Notes: a model not told the origin generated them from the sequence alone. A stretch of 64,000 bases of DNA from Anniella stebbinsi (GCA_029215795.1 JARDYH010000002.1:21383001-21447000), one strand, 5' to 3'. Positions 1-10,845 are shown, counted from the first letter of the stretch. Translations and numbers: made by a program.

Positions 1-149
1 TTAATGGTTAAGGATGGGAGGGGGAATAGCTGAAGGGAGGGTGAGGGGGGAAATGGTCTCACTGCTGGCTTTTCTGGCAACTGGCCCAGACAAAAAGGAT
101 GGCCAGTCCACTTTCTCTCTCTCTCAATTTATAAACCTATTTGCACATA

Positions 150-345
150 GAGTGGATACTTAAGGATCACCAACAAAGAGGACAAAAAGGGGAAAAGATT
201 TACATAAAATTTGCAAATGCTTTATATAAATGTAAATTTAGAAATAATTACTATAATTTACATAGAAGCACATTACATCTCACCATAGTGGATGAGATCG
301 CAACCAAGAGACCTGTGTGCCTGCTCAGACTGCTGTCCAGGTGCT
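150..345. repeat. family F interspersed repeat (fragment)
   Basis: AT-rich segment with the series 'agaggacaaaa', 'ttacataaaatttgca', 'aaatttagaaataatt' and 'gacctgtgtgcc'. The same series in the same order occurs at 24540-24720, and reversed at 1690-1885 and 21900-22105. This recurrence is the only evidence that it is a dispersed repeat. The fuller copies (1573, 24922) end in a terminus reading GGTGGCCA...GTCCTCT, which resembles a DNA-transposon end. No coding capacity is seen. Confidence 0.45.
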
Positions 346-403
346 AACATTTGATGGGCAACGTCAAGGGTTTGGGTTGGGTTTCAATAAACCTTATGAA
401 ATA

Positions 404-525
404 AATTGGGGGTAGGGAGCCTTGTTCCCTCCAGATGTTTTGGACTACAACCCCCATAATAACATGCTGTCTGGGGCTTATAGCAGTTGTAGTCCAAAAC
501 ATCTGGAGTGCATCAGATTGCACAA
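404..525. repeat. family J palindromic repeat (ACTACAACTCCCAT type)
   Basis: The two ends are inverted copies of each other: 'ccctccagatgttttggact' near the left and its reverse complement near the right, with the phrase 'actacaaccccca' inside. This wording is very common in reptile genomes as a short palindromic element. Other copies here lie at 9493, 10030, 11940, 13187, 22870, 27583, 30303 and 53790. It is non-coding. Confidence 0.65.
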
Positions 526-803
526 ATAAATTGTGCAATAAATCACTTTTATTCATGCTGAGGAGTAACCCAGTTCTGAAACAGGCCTGAAACCTGCCAA
601 AGCCTCTCTCAGTGTTCTTGCTGATAGCAGCCAGTAGAAGGAAGCAGACCCAGGAAGATGGCTGGGAGCTTTCCACCATTCTGGAAGAGAAAGGGGGAGT
701 AAACCCAAGAGGAGAAATATAGCATAGAGAAGAGATCTCGGTTCAAGCTGTCTGTATGTGTGTCTAGATTAAAGCTAGTTCATCTAGCACCTTTTTATCT
801 GGG
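526..803. other. no recognisable feature
   Basis: Single-copy-looking sequence between two MITE pieces. No long open frame, structural RNA or recognisable repeat is seen. Confidence 0.4.
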
Positions 804-927
804 CCAGATCTATACCAAGCAGGATATAACACTTTGAAAACTGTATATATGGAGTGTGTTCTGGGCCTCAACAGTTGTCACTACTGTTATAAACCATTTT
901 AAAGCAGTAATGTAGACCCTGCCTTAG
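804..927. repeat. family C MITE-like palindrome (diverged copy)
   Basis: It begins with a ccagatctataccaagcaggatata-like end, has 'cctcaacagttgtcact' in the middle and ends 'aaagcagtaatgtagaccctgcc'. The same parts occur, better preserved, in the cluster at 25243-25702. The ends are inverted relative to each other, as in non-autonomous DNA transposons. It is non-coding. Confidence 0.5.
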
Positions 928-1572
928 TTTATTTTTCACCTTATTCTGAACTCTGCTTCAACAGAAAACGAAATTGGGGCATGACAGGGTGCTACATTTT
1001 GGACTGCCTTATCTGCCTCTACAGCAGTTAGAATGAGGAAAGGGCACACTTGAATACTCACTGTGTCACTGAAATATAAGTATACAGTACATGTCAACAT
1101 GCTCAGGTTCTTTTCTCAGAGAGAAACCCACAGGACAGGTCACCAGCCCAGAGCAGAGGAAGGGAGGGCTAAGAAGCAAAGCATTAAATTTGCTTCTCCA
1201 GTTACGGCTTGAGTGTAGAAGGAGAGCCCTTGTAACTGATGGATTCTTCCATTATCAGCCTTGGGCTTTGTAAACAGGATCCAGCACCTTACATGGGTAA
1301 TGTCACGTAGAAAGGGACACTTTCCTGAACCTTGGGTCACACCTGGGGCGCTCTGGAGGCTTGAGGGAGCCTGTTGAAACCAGAAGGGACGATGCAGAGC
1401 ATGCCACAGTGAGAAAGCTGAGCCAGCGCTGGTGGAGAAATAGCTGCTTTAATCTGCTCCATAAACGCCCAGGACAAACACAAACAAGGAGAATGAAACA
1501 AGACCTTGTGCTTGTCACAGATTTGGCATATCAGTGACCCATGTGAGAAAAGAGTGAGAATCTGACCTAGTA
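928..1572. other. no recognisable feature
   Basis: No repeat, RNA or exon was recognised. Short open frames on both strands have no motif and no consistent coding pattern. Confidence 0.4.
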
Positions 1573-1885
1573 GGATACAGGGTGGCCAGGTGTGCTCTTT
1601 TACAGAGGACTGTCCTGTATTTGAAGGGCTGTTGTGTCCAATTCCAGTTTAAAAAGAAGGAGCCATGATAGCTTTCGTTATTAGCACCTCAACAACAGAC
1701 TAAGAGGCCTGCACACAGGTCACCTGTGTATGATCTTCCACACTATGGTGAGATGTATTGGATTTCTATTTAAGTTATAATCATTATTTTTAAATTAGCA
1801 TCTATAGATATAAATTAGCATGTGCAAATTTGTGTCCTTTTTTGGTGATGCATTTCCACTTTTTCGGTGACCATCTATATGTGAC
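1573..1885 (-). repeat. family F interspersed repeat with terminus
   Basis: The left end reads 'gggtggccaggtgtgctctt' followed by 'acagaggactgtcctgtatt'. This is the reverse complement of the right end of the copy ending at 24922. The body (1690-1880) is the inverted form of 150-345. The end resembles that of the hAT-like family A (GGGTGACCATATG), so a DNA-transposon origin is likely but not proven. Confidence 0.5.
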
Positions 1886-2125
1886 CATCCTGTCCCTGCG
1901 ATAGACAAGTTCTGGGAGGTCTTTCCAGACTCTCTTCCTTTTTAATTATTGGAGTTTAATATAGTTCTTTCTTCTTCAAAATTTTGAGATGTAACATTTC
2001 TGGAAAGTTTGAAATCATGTCATTTCTGGGATTTCTTTTCCTGAGAACAAAAATGACATAAATGTTGGAGAACTTTTAAAGATATGCAATACTTACTTAT
2101 CAAACCTAAATATATTGTGCAGATG

Positions 2126-2160
<35 letters not shown>

Positions 2161-2759
2161 AGCATATCAAGTTTTATTATTTGGCATTTTTATGAAATAT
2201 CCAGAGCAATCCTATTCTTATTTGGTTATTGGCCAGTCTTGTGCAGAGTAGATGGTTCAATTTTATAGCAACATTGAAAGCTTAAAACTCTTAAATGATT
2301 ATCATCATGCACACATTGTGGAAACAATCAAAGTACAATCATAAGGGACTGACATTTGATTGATGGAGGCCTCCAATCTCAGAGACCTCCATGTATCCAA
2401 AGTCCTGCCAGCAACAGCCAGGAAGGACAGGAGGAATGGCAGAGACATTGCAGAGCTGGCAAACAAGGTAATGAATAAGATTTGCAACCACCACTGTGAT
2501 GGGATTATTTAGCAATGATGATGCCTCCAGCTAGAAAGGCAATTAGCAGAGAAAAACAAAATGCAAAACAGAATGAGTGTTTACCAGTCCCACATGCACA
2601 CCGGCTATCTTAGAATAATAAAAGCGAAGAAAAGGAAAACAATGTACTCACAAATATTCTTGCATATACAGTGCAGGTACAATGTAGAGTTTGAACAAAG
2701 TTTTTCAGTCCATTTGGTGCTCTATTACACCGGCAGAAGTGAGAACAATCATGTTCTCC
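1886..2759. other. no gene; contains (TA)n at about 2128-2156
   Basis: AT-rich sequence with one pure TA microsatellite of about 14 units. No further repeat or exon is recognised. Confidence 0.5.
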
Positions 2760-3130
2760 TAGCAATGGTGGAAGTCAGAGGGGGTGGGAGGAGTGGGCAG
2801 AGGTTGCAATGAAGGCAGTTGGTTTAGGCATACCAGGTTCAACCCCTGGGACCTCTTGCTGCAAGGATTTCGATACACTGCCACCGCGCTGCCACCCTGG
2901 GGCTTTTGTGTATAGACAGCCCCTGGGTCCCCTACTGCTGTCATAATGGCTGCTGCTACCATACTGCCAGATTCCCAAACTTTCTGCTGGGAAACAGGAC
3001 CCACAGCCACTTCTGTGGCAGCACAATCACTTCTGTCAGCAGTGGAGGAGGGGTGCAGCCCACAGAGGGTTGGGGGGGCAATTTGCCCCCACTCACCCAA
3101 CCAAAGTTGCTCACCCCTGTTTTATTTGTT
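2760..3130. other. GC-richer unclassified segment
   Basis: This segment is noticeably richer in G and C than its flanks and supports overlapping open frames on both strands (up to about 110 codons). Frames open on both strands at once are typical of compositional bias, not coding. The end 'aaagttgctcacccctg' resembles the inverted start of a palindromic repeat. An old transposon is possible. Confidence 0.25.
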
Positions 3131-3174
3131 CTGCTAACCGAATATTGTCTATGACTAGCAGAAAATCCTCAGGA

Positions 3175-3300
3175 TGTCAGCTAGAAGTCTTCCAGATCAC
3201 TTGATCCTTTTAAAGCTAGTGATGTCAGAAACTGAACCTGGGATCTCCTGCATGCAAAGCATTTGCTGTACCATTGAGCTATGAGATCTCTCCAATCCTT
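3175..3300 (-). mobile_element. tRNA-derived SINE fragment (tRNA-Ala-like head)
   Basis: Read on the minus strand, it contains 'agctcaatggtacagcaaat' (box A region), 'gctttgcatgcaggagatcc' and 'caggttcagt' (box B region). This is the layout of an alanine tRNA with a TGC anticodon-like loop. Better copies on the plus strand lie at 43822 and 33742. It is diverged and carries no intact tRNA fold, so it is a retroposed SINE and not a tRNA gene. Confidence 0.6.
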
Positions 3301-3344
3301 GTTCCCTGATCACTCTTGACTTTTTCATCCCTTCCGTTCCTTTG

Positions 3345-3475
3345 GCCTGTCCCTATTGTCAAACTTTAGATTTGAAGTTCCTTGGGACAGGGATCTCTGT
3401 TTTTGCTTATGCTGCAAAATGCTATAAACAGCTGGTGCTGTATATTTATTATTATTATTATTATTATTATTACAT
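3345..3475 (+). mobile_element. LINE-type 3' tail with (TTA)n
   Basis: It shows 'gaagttccttgggacaggga', then 'ctgtttttgc...gctataaacagctggtgctgtata', and ends in a TTA microsatellite at about 3445-3472. The order 'gggacaggga ... gctgt ... ggtgcta/tata ... ATT repeat' is a familiar non-LTR retrotransposon 3' end. No reverse-transcriptase frame remains. Confidence 0.45.
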
Positions 3476-3999
3476 CTCAAAATCACAGAAAAGGTCAAGC
3501 ACAACATTTTACATCATCATGAAGCTGCAGCAACAAATGCAGATATCGCTGTGAAGGGAAAAACATTCCTTCTTGCTTACTGTAGCTATCAGTGTTATTT
3601 TTACTCAGGTCTTCCTTTCATTCCATTCCATTCCCTGATCATTTTCTTACCTTGCATCATTGCAAATGTTTACCTAGGTCAATGAACTTACTCCATCCCT
3701 GCTGCTTTTTATATACAACCATGTTTCTTTTTGATGTTCCCCTGCATAGCGGCATGCTTGTTTACTGAGCGTTCTCCTTGTGTTACAGGTTGTTTTTCCT
3801 TCTTAAAAGTGTGCTTCAGAAAAGCCAGAAACGCAGAGTGAACTTCCCTGGGTGTGAATGAACATGTGACATATTCTGAATTCCTTTCCCATCTTGGATA
3901 ACTCTCCAAGTATCTCTGTGGGGAGAGAAGAGCAGCTTTGTTTAAATCAAACTCTGACCTCTTTACTAAGGGCCATTTCAACTATTACACATCTCCTAC
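3476..3999. other. no recognisable feature
   Basis: No exon, RNA or repeat is recognised. A 90-codon open frame on the minus strand shows no motif. Confidence 0.4.
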
Positions 4000-4175
4000 A
4001 CAGAAGGCATTTCCAGAGTTTTGGTCTAGGACAGGAGAAACCCAGTTTCAAATCTCCACTCAGCCATAAAACTGAGGCCAATTCCTCTGCTTTAGCCTGA
4101 CCTACCTTGCAGGGCTGTTTTCAGGATAAATGGGTACTCTGAACGTCTTGGAGGAAGGGTAGGATAAAAATGCTC
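4000..4175 (+). mobile_element. tRNA-derived SINE (diverged)
   Basis: It has 'cccagtttcaaatctccact' at the box B position, then 'cagccataaaactgaggcca', 'cctgacctaccttgcagggc', 'gaggaagggtaggataaaaa'. This is the body of the common squamate tRNA-SINE, also present at 12356 and 46980. The head is truncated or mutated. Confidence 0.6.
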
Positions 4176-4391
4176 AGCATAAAATAACATGTAGTAGAAC
4201 CCATGGAAGAATGCAATGTGTAAAGACTACACCATGCCTATTTCACTGTGTGCATTTTGATAACATATCTATACTATATAAAGACTTAAACTATCATTCC
4301 TTCTTTTCAGGAAACCTTCAAAACTGTAGTTCTTAGAGCTGAAGAAAGGCGTTAGGGATCTCCTGCTGCATTCCCATCAAACTATAACTTT

Positions 4392-4811
4392 GAGCCTATC
4401 CACATTGCCCTTAAAACGACTTATATTCTGTTTTTTAAGTCGTTTCATTATGTGGGAGGACACACTGAGCAGTACTTACATTTCATAGTGACTGCTTCCT
4501 CCGTCCTCAAAGTGTTCACTGGTGTATTACAGGGTTAATTCCTTGACTCTTCTTCTTTCGTTTTTGTTTTGCAGGCTGCTTGACCCACCCACTTCTGTCT
4601 CGTAACTCAAGCAGCCTGCAAAACAAAAACAAAAGAAGAAGAGTCAAGGAATTAACCCTGTAATACACCAATGAACACTTTGAGGATGGAGGAAGCAGTC
4701 ACTATGAAATATAAGTACTGCTCTGTGTGTCCTCCCACGTAATGAAACGACTTTAAAAACCACATTTTTAAACAGAATATAAGTCGTTTTAAGGGCAATG
4801 AGGATAGGCTC
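4392..4811. repeat. long near-perfect foldback (inverted repeat, 420 bp)
   Basis: The left arm starts 'gagcctatccacattgccct' and the right arm ends with its reverse complement. The arms (about 185 and 200 bp) pair almost perfectly, with about seven substitutions and one 14-base insertion in the right arm (around 4757-4770). The loop of about 27 bases is at 4582-4608 ('gacccacccacttctgtctc' onward). No open frame. This could be a foldback or MITE transposon or a young inverted duplication. A clear target duplication is not visible. If transcribed it would form a long double-stranded RNA. Confidence 0.85.
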
Positions 4812-4904
4812 TAGGATTCTTTAGGGTGAGCAGTGAGTTAAGTCTTTGTGTTTGTAGCATAGCTACAGCCACAGTGTACACTCAAAAGCAATTTATAGAA
4901 CACT

Positions 4905-5215
4905 CATTACTGGCCACTCACAGACGTTCGTGGGTCATTTTGACAATACCATCAGCCTCCTGCACATCTCCCGCTCCTTTTCTCATTTTTAGTGTTACAA
5001 AATAAACCTCAACCCCCCCCCCCCGACTCTGCTGAGATATGTTGGGTTTGTCAGGATTTCCTGAAGGTTGTGCTATAAAATGCCCACTAGAGGGCACTGT
5101 CCCATTGAAATGAACAGGCCATGTGGTTGCTGCTCATTTCCCAGTGTAATTCTGCTCATTTCAAACGCAGAAGAGAACCAGGAAGAGAGCAACGGTAAAG
5201 AAATGCAATCTCCTC
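4905..5215 (+). repeat. family I interspersed repeat (diverged)
   Basis: It shares ordered phrases with 30776-31095: 'ggccatgtg', then about 70 bases later 'agagagcaacggtaaagaaatgc' in this copy against 'agagaagcaacagtaaggaaatgc' there. It also contains a poly-C run at 5022-5034. It is non-coding. The class is unknown, probably a DNA transposon. Confidence 0.4.
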
Positions 5216-5486
5216 TCTCTGTCTGAAAGTCCTCTCAGGGGGAAGCTGCAGATAATCACGGTTTCTGAAAAAAGGTACTGGTAGTAAAATGCAGTGAAAT
5301 AGATGTAATCTATCTGGAGTTTTCATCTGGTCGTTGTCATCGTCCCCTCAAAAGTCTGAACTAAAGCGATGTATTTTTCTTAGCATTTTTAGCACAGTGG
5401 GTTCTTCCCCTCAGCCCCAGCAGTCCATATGGGAATGTTCACATATTAATTTATATTGCCTACCTTCTTCCTCTCAGTGTAGCCAA

Positions 5487-5715
5487 ATCTGATTGGCTAT
5501 GCAATATTCTGATGTAACGGCATTCATTGTATGGTCCCTGATTGGGTAGGATCACTCATGTGAGTAATCCAAATAGCATTTCCCTCACTTTTGATTACCC
5601 TTATTTGCTCTCAATGATGTCATTACATAGCCCAATCTGATTGGGTCTTGACATCATCCTCATTCACTATATGAACTCTATTGGCTAGTATCATCCATGA
5701 GAGTAATCTAGGAGG
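5487..5715 (+). repeat. degenerate tandem duplication (about 145-bp period)
   Basis: Unit 1 (about 5487-5580) and unit 2 (about 5632-5715) share 'aatctgattgg', 'cattca', 'attgg.tag.atca' and 'catg.gagtaatc' in the same order and spacing. This indicates an old tandem duplication. No gene is seen. Confidence 0.5.
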
Positions 5716-6224
5716 GAGAAGAGGCAGAAATTATGGGGGAAATGGTGCCGAAACAGGATAGAGAAAAGGGGCAGAAATCCACATCAAGTCTTTTTCACGG
5801 GAAAAATCTGCCTCAGCAAAATCACTATTTTAAAACCAAAAATAGTAACTGGAAAATATTTGGTGTTGGGCTGGTTTTGCTACTTAGAAATGCTTTCAGC
5901 ACATTGCATGTGGCTAAACCTGAACATATATTTTCTCCCTCTCTGTCTTTTGGCACCCAGCTGCTCCACACATTCCACAGTAAGAAATTAATGCTGGGAA
6001 GTCTTTGAGATGTGAATCTATCCACAACCTGTTTTAATGCATTAAACAACTCCACATACTAAAAGGACACAATTTACAGGGATGCTGTAAAGCTCTGATG
6101 TGGACATTCTCTCATAAATCACTGAAAATTGCTTAACAGTCTCCTCCCTTCTATGGTTTCTGTTTCATAATTAGAAAAGGCAGAATGAGTTGAGATGACA
6201 ACATTCACTGGTCCTCAATCATAC
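5716..6224. other. no recognisable feature
   Basis: A 91-codon open frame exists on the plus strand (5733-6008), but without recognisable domains, conserved pattern or splice context. I do not call it a gene. Confidence 0.4.
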
Positions 6225-6665
6225 ATAGCTCTCATCTTCATGGCGTCGGGGCGGCGGTGGTGGCGGCAGGCAGCGCTCCCCACATTGACGCTCGTTCTGC
6301 CCATCTACAGCAGAAGGAGCGCCATGGCGGGCTTTCCCACTGCCGCCACCGCCGCTCCTGTCCATCCTGCCGCTGCCGCAACCGCTCCCGCCCAACAGAG
6401 CACAATCAGCAGTTTTAGGGGCGCCTGGAAGCATGGGCCTCTCTCTTCCAAGGTAAGTTTTGTTTTTTACTTTTTTAAATGGGGTGGGGGACAAGCTCCG
6501 GAGCAAGAGTGAGAGACGGTAAATACCATCGTCGCCTCGCTCCAGCTAAAAAAGTCGGGGTAAATGCCCGACTTTTTTACAGCGGAACTTTGGGGTTTTG
6601 CCCCTAGATGGCTTCGGAGTGGCAGCAGCGTCATGTAAATGACCTGCTGCCACTCCGAAGTCACC
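6225..6665 (+). repeat. family E GC-rich repeat, copy 1
   Basis: It starts near 'cttcatggcgtcggggc' and contains the hairpin 'agtcggggtaaatgcccgac' with a following 'tttttacagcgg'. It also has an inverted pair around 'gcttcggagtggcagcag' / 'ctgctgccactccgaag'. The block (t)CGGGGTAAATGCCCGACTTTTT has relatives at 7155-7177 and 36250-36277. The high CpG and GC content contrasts with flanking DNA. It is probably a non-autonomous DNA transposon, not a promoter CpG island. Confidence 0.5.
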
Positions 6666-7009
6666 ATGGGGGAAAGTGCCCATCTGGAGGTACCCATAGT
6701 CTACCACAGGATCTCTGCACACCACAGTGGATGGATGCTAGGCCATATTCTAGGGCAGATTCTCAGCCCAAAACAGGACACTGGCCTAGCCGAAGACATT
6801 CCTATTGATATTGATCCTTGCCACCATGAATGTATCCTAAAGAAGATGCTCATCTTCAGATGTGCATTGCAGGGGAAGCTTGAGTGCCATTACTGATATT
6901 CTCACTGAGTAAGCTTTCAGCAACCCCGACCCAGCCCGGGTTCCTCAAAACACAGCTTGGAAACTACTGTGCTGTTAAAAGAAAATGTCCACAGAACAAA
7001 TAGCTTTTA
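6666..7009. other. no recognisable feature
   Basis: Unique-looking sequence between two family-E copies. It has a distant CR1-like wording ('gccatattctagggcag'), too weak to call. Confidence 0.35.
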
Positions 7010-7490
7010 ATGATGCAAAGGGCTGCCTTGACGTTGTCTTTGCCCCAGGGAGGGGGCGGCTCCACATCCGCACCACATCAGTTAGATGATGCAGCTGCAG
7101 ATTCGAAGCCTCCCCCCCCCCCCGGGCAAAGCGACAAAGATGCGTGGCTAAAAAGTAGGGGACTTACCCTGACTTTTCCAGCCAGAGCGAGGGCAGCCCA
7201 GCTCTTCTGCCCATGTGACCTCGCTTGAAGCCACTCCAGGGGCATTCCTGGGTGGAAGGCAACCTCCTATTGGTCGCCGGAAGCTGCAGGGAGGGTGAGG
7301 TGTGGGTGCGGACACAGCAAGCTTAATGGCTGCTGGAAAGCCTGTGCTGCCTCTCCTCCTTTGGACAAGTTGCCACTGTCACACAACAGCGAGAGTGCGG
7401 GGTTTGGAGGCAGAGTTGCACCAACCCAGCATCATGAAGACAGCCCCCACGCCAGGTGGTGTTTTGCATTTGGGTCGTTCGCTGCATAAC
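7010..7490 (-). repeat. family E GC-rich repeat, copy 2
   Basis: It contains 'gtaggggacttaccctgact' (related to 6553 and 36250), a tract of about 12 C at 7111-7122, and an end at about 7438 reading 'atgaagacagcccccacgcc'. That end is the reverse complement of the 'ctgtcttcatggcg' start seen at 35993. The copy is therefore probably in opposite orientation to the others, although the internal block is not in a consistent orientation. Non-coding. Confidence 0.4.
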
Positions 7491-7714
7491 GGAATTGTTG
7501 ATATTATTGCTCTAGCTGTTCTCTTAACGGAACTGCTCTGTGTCATATTTTATTAGAATTTACTATATTTTATTGGAATTTTTTAAATAGCCATTTTGAA
7601 GGCCTAAACTCTAAGCAGGATATAAATGATCAGGTTTCCCAGGCTGCTCTTGCAGGTGCCACCCACCTGTAAGAATGGTGGGGAAGTTCAATTCAGTTTC
7701 GATTTTAAAAAAAT

Positions 7715-8102
7715 TGCCAACATTCACAAAGACCTCCATAAGGACAAATTAACTTGAGATTAAAAAAAAAATGGGAGAAACCAAAACTGACAGGTTTGTC
7801 CATCTCATCCCAGGGCTTTATTCGTAAAAGTCTGGGTTTGAATCCCTGTGTTTTCAACCATGTTAGCGGTCAATTTGGGTTGCCACCGGATTTGCTCGAA
7901 CATGCTCCTCATCTTTAATGGCTACATGGCAAGCAGGTACGTCATGGTACCTATGTACCTATCACAATTGGCTGGTATGGATGGGTAAGCATTTTGTTTC
8001 ACTTGTGTGTTTTTTTAATTAGAATTTACAAAAATTCACAAAGTCCTTCATATTTGTGAGAGAAAGAACTTGAGATTTAAAAAGCTCAAATGTGGGAAAA
8101 AT
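7715..8102 (+). repeat. pair of direct repeats about 310 bp apart
   Basis: The segment 7715-7785 ('attcacaaagacctccat', 'aacttgagatt', 'atgggagaaa') is repeated in diverged form at 8028-8102 ('attcacaaagtccttcat', 'aacttgagattt', 'atgtgggaaaa'). The repeats could be remains of terminal repeats of an element or a local duplication. The sequence between them is not recognised. Confidence 0.4.
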
Positions 8103-8104
8103 GA

Positions 8105-8375
8105 AAGCAGGATACCGCACTATGAAAGCAGTATTAGGCTGACCATATGAAAAGGAGGACAGGACTCCTGTAACTTTAACAGTTGTAGAGAAAAGGGAAT
8201 TTCAGCCAGTGTCATATGCCATTAGTTCCTGGTGAAATTCCCTCTTCATCACAACAGTTAAAGTTGCAGACACTATACTAGAGTGACCATATACAAAAGA
8301 AGGCAGGGCCCCTGCAACTTTAACCATACCACTTTCATAGTGCAATATCCTGCTTGGTGGGGATTTCACCCATCT
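8105..8375. mobile_element. family C element split by a truncated family A2 element
   Basis: The family C left arm ('gcaggataccgcactatgaa', 8109) and right arm ('ccactttcatagtgcaatat', 8329) are separated by family A2 sequence starting 'taggctgaccatatgaaaag' at 8133. The A2 copy stops after its internal 'gcagggcccctgcaactttaac' (about 8325), so its second half is missing. The order shows A2 arriving after C. Confidence 0.6.
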
Positions 8376-8950
8376 CCATGTCCCTGTCTCATGCATTTCT
8401 TGTCCCGTACACCCTGGGAAAGCCAAAAGATTTATGGGTACTGTTACCTTTTCCTGACTCTTTCCATATTCTTGCATGGAAAGATTGCAAACCTGGAAGG
8501 CCAAGCGCTGAAATGCTTCCAGATATATATGCACACAGCAACAGGTAAATTATTACTTCTCCTCTCGAGCCACCTAAGAGCTGGGGATTTTCCACTACGG
8601 TGTCATAGCTTAGGGAAACTTTTTCAGAGGGCAGCAGAATCTCAAACTGATCCTAGAGCTGATAATCGTGGCACTTGATTTGCTTGACTAAGGAAGCTGC
8701 TGGCAAAAACGTTACAACTGACCATTTGCTTCTCTGTGCATATTTTGGCTCCGTTTCAACAGATGGAAGCTTTTTCCAGACGTGTTCAGAATAATCTGAC
8801 AAGCGGTTGCTCAGCCAAATACAGAAGTGATGAGAACAGTTTTATTTTTTAGCATCGAGAGCCAGATGCCAAAATGTAGCCCGATAGGCTATCTAAATAA
8901 AGTGTCCCATTTTAGTGATAACCGCTATACTACATTTTAGAATAAAGATT

Positions 8951-8982
<32 letters not shown>

Positions 8983-9492
8983 GACTAATGTAAAGCCCAT
9001 GTTACCATGGACACTAGGAGATCTGAACCTTTCCAACTTCTTTGCCCTTCAGTCCCCTCACCACAGAGGGGCTCATAAATAATGAAAATATGGCTCATGA
9101 ATAACGAATCCCTCCTCTGAAATTTGCATGCTCTCCCCCCCTCTTTCACACTCCTCAATTGGCCGCCTTGATCCCCTTCCCCCTCCGTTGACACCCTAAC
9201 TGCGTGACTGAACCCAGGGCCTGCCTTTGTGCCACACTAATTGGCCGAGCATGGCTGTCCATCATCCTGCCGGTGGAGGGGCTGCCCTGCCTGTTTCGCA
9301 CAGAGGAAATTAATTGTTATTAAAGCTCAAGCTTCAGTTTTTTAAAAAGGTTTCAAATTTTTCTGCATGTCTACACTGCTCAAGCTTCAGTTTAAAACAA
9401 AAATGAGCAAAATTGGCCTAGCAGATCTCCAGTAATAAGCCTTATGCTACCATATTATATAAGATTTATGATCTCCCCAATCGTGTTACAGT
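8376..9492. other. no gene; (CTTT)n at about 8951-8982
   Basis: Apart from one CTTT microsatellite preceded by 'aataaagattt', nothing is recognised. Several short overlapping open frames occur on both strands without domains. Confidence 0.45.
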
Positions 9493-9600
9493 CTTCTCAA
9501 CCTGGTGCCATCCAGACATTTTGGAGTAGCTGGGGCTGATAGGAGTTGTAGTCCAACACATCTGGAAGGCACAAGGTAGGGGAAGGTTGATCTATTATTA
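9493..9600. repeat. family J palindromic repeat
   Basis: Contains 'cttctcaacctggtgccatc', 'gagttgtagtccaacacatc' and a mirrored right end 'ggcacaaggtaggggaaggt'. Same family as 404-525. Confidence 0.65.
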
Positions 9601-10029
9601 CCCTAAATTACTCTGAGATCAATGGGGTTCAAACATATCTAAATCTGTTCTCGAACAGATTATATTCAGGGTCTGCTTCCCATTCATAATCAAACGTAAT
9701 GTTTAGATTAGTAATGTTACAATTACAGGCCAGCAGAGGCTAAAAACTTTATTTAGTCATGTCCTTATAATACCTCTTGTAAAACTAGGTCATAGAAACG
9801 GCTTCCTGGATTAAATCACTAACATCTCTTCCTGAAACATTATTGTTTTAAAGTATTTGTTTTTATAAAATCTTGGCTTTGCCCGTTTTATTCCTAGAAG
9901 ATCGTTTTTAGACTAGCAGTAGGAATAAGGAAGAGGGATGGTTATAAATGAGGATTAAAAATTGCAAAAGGGGAGACCGCTTGTCTGTCTTTTTCTGGAA
10001 TTGGCCATTTCCAGCCATTTCAGGCTGTA

Positions 10030-10165
10030 ATCCAAGACCCCACCTTTTCCCAAACTGTGCTGGACTGCAACTCCCATCATTCCCAGCCAGCATGACCATT
10101 CTGGGTGGGAATTATGGGAACTGAAGTTCAACACATCTGGAGGACACCAGGTTGGGGAAGACGTC
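10030..10165. repeat. family J palindromic repeat
   Basis: Has 'gactgcaactcccatcattc' inside and mirrored ends 'ccttttcccaaactgtgc' / 'acaccaggttggggaag'. Non-coding. Confidence 0.65.
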
Positions 10166-10299
10166 TATGCACATTTACCTGGGAGAAAATATAATAATAT
10201 TCTACCTGTACACTACAGTCAGCATCAGAGACCCTCCTCTGAAGGACTCCACTGAGGGAGGCCTGGAGGGTGGCAACAAGGGAGAAGTGTATAAAATTA

Positions 10300-10435
10300 T
10301 ACTTAAGTATTATTATTATGATGATTAGATTTATTTATATCCCACCTTTTCCCCAATGCTTGGACTCAAGGCGGCTTTATAAATTAAAACATGTACAGTT
10401 AAAAACATTTAAAAACATTTAAAATATGAATAATT
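10300..10435 (-). mobile_element. LINE/SINE 3' tail, minus strand
   Basis: Reads 'atttatttatatcccacctt' and 'gactcaaggcggctttataa' on the plus strand. This is the inverted 3' end shared by L2-type LINEs and their partner SINEs. The same tail follows the 5S-derived head at 41070-41235, so this may be a 5'-truncated copy of that SINE or of its LINE partner. Confidence 0.55.
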
Positions 10436-10437
10436 TT

Positions 10438-10845
10438 ATATGGAGAAATTGGATAGGGAGACATTTTTCTCCCTCTCCCATAATACTAGTACCCAGCTTC
10501 ATCCCATGAAGTTGATTTGTGGGAGATTCAGGACAGATAAAAGGAAGGACTTCTTCACATGGTGCATAGTTAGATTATGGAATTTGCTACCCCAGGTGTA
10601 GTCCTGGCCACCAATTTGGGGTTATATAAATTCAGGGAAGAAAAGGCTAACAATGGCTACCTCCATCAGATAAGAGGCAGAATGCCTGTGTACACCAGTT
10701 GCTGGGGAACATGGGCAGGAGCATGCCATTGCACTCATGTGCTTCTTGTGGGTTTCCTGTGGGTAGTTGCTTGGACACTGAGTGAACAGAATGCTGGAAA
10801 AGATGGACCCTTGGACTGATCCAGCATGTCTCTTCTTATGTTCTA
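10438..10845 (+). mobile_element. CR1 LINE 3' end, truncated
   Basis: Conceptual translation gives the CR1 C-terminal pattern: ...HPMK/GRFRTDKRKDFFTW.IVRLWNLLPQV... is readable with frame breaks. The 3' untranslated region follows: 'atgcctgtgtacaccagttg', 'gtgaacagaatgctgga', 'ggacccttggactgatccag' and 'tcttcttatgttcta'. It lacks everything upstream of the last part of ORF2, so it is a dead 5'-truncated copy. Confidence 0.8.

Noticed and set aside
6195..6512. GC-rich Ala/Pro open frames and possible CpG-island promoter or first exon
   Set aside because: Frames are open on both strands, the block recurs at 7010 and 35985, and 'aaggtaag' after it is likely chance. A repeat explains it better.
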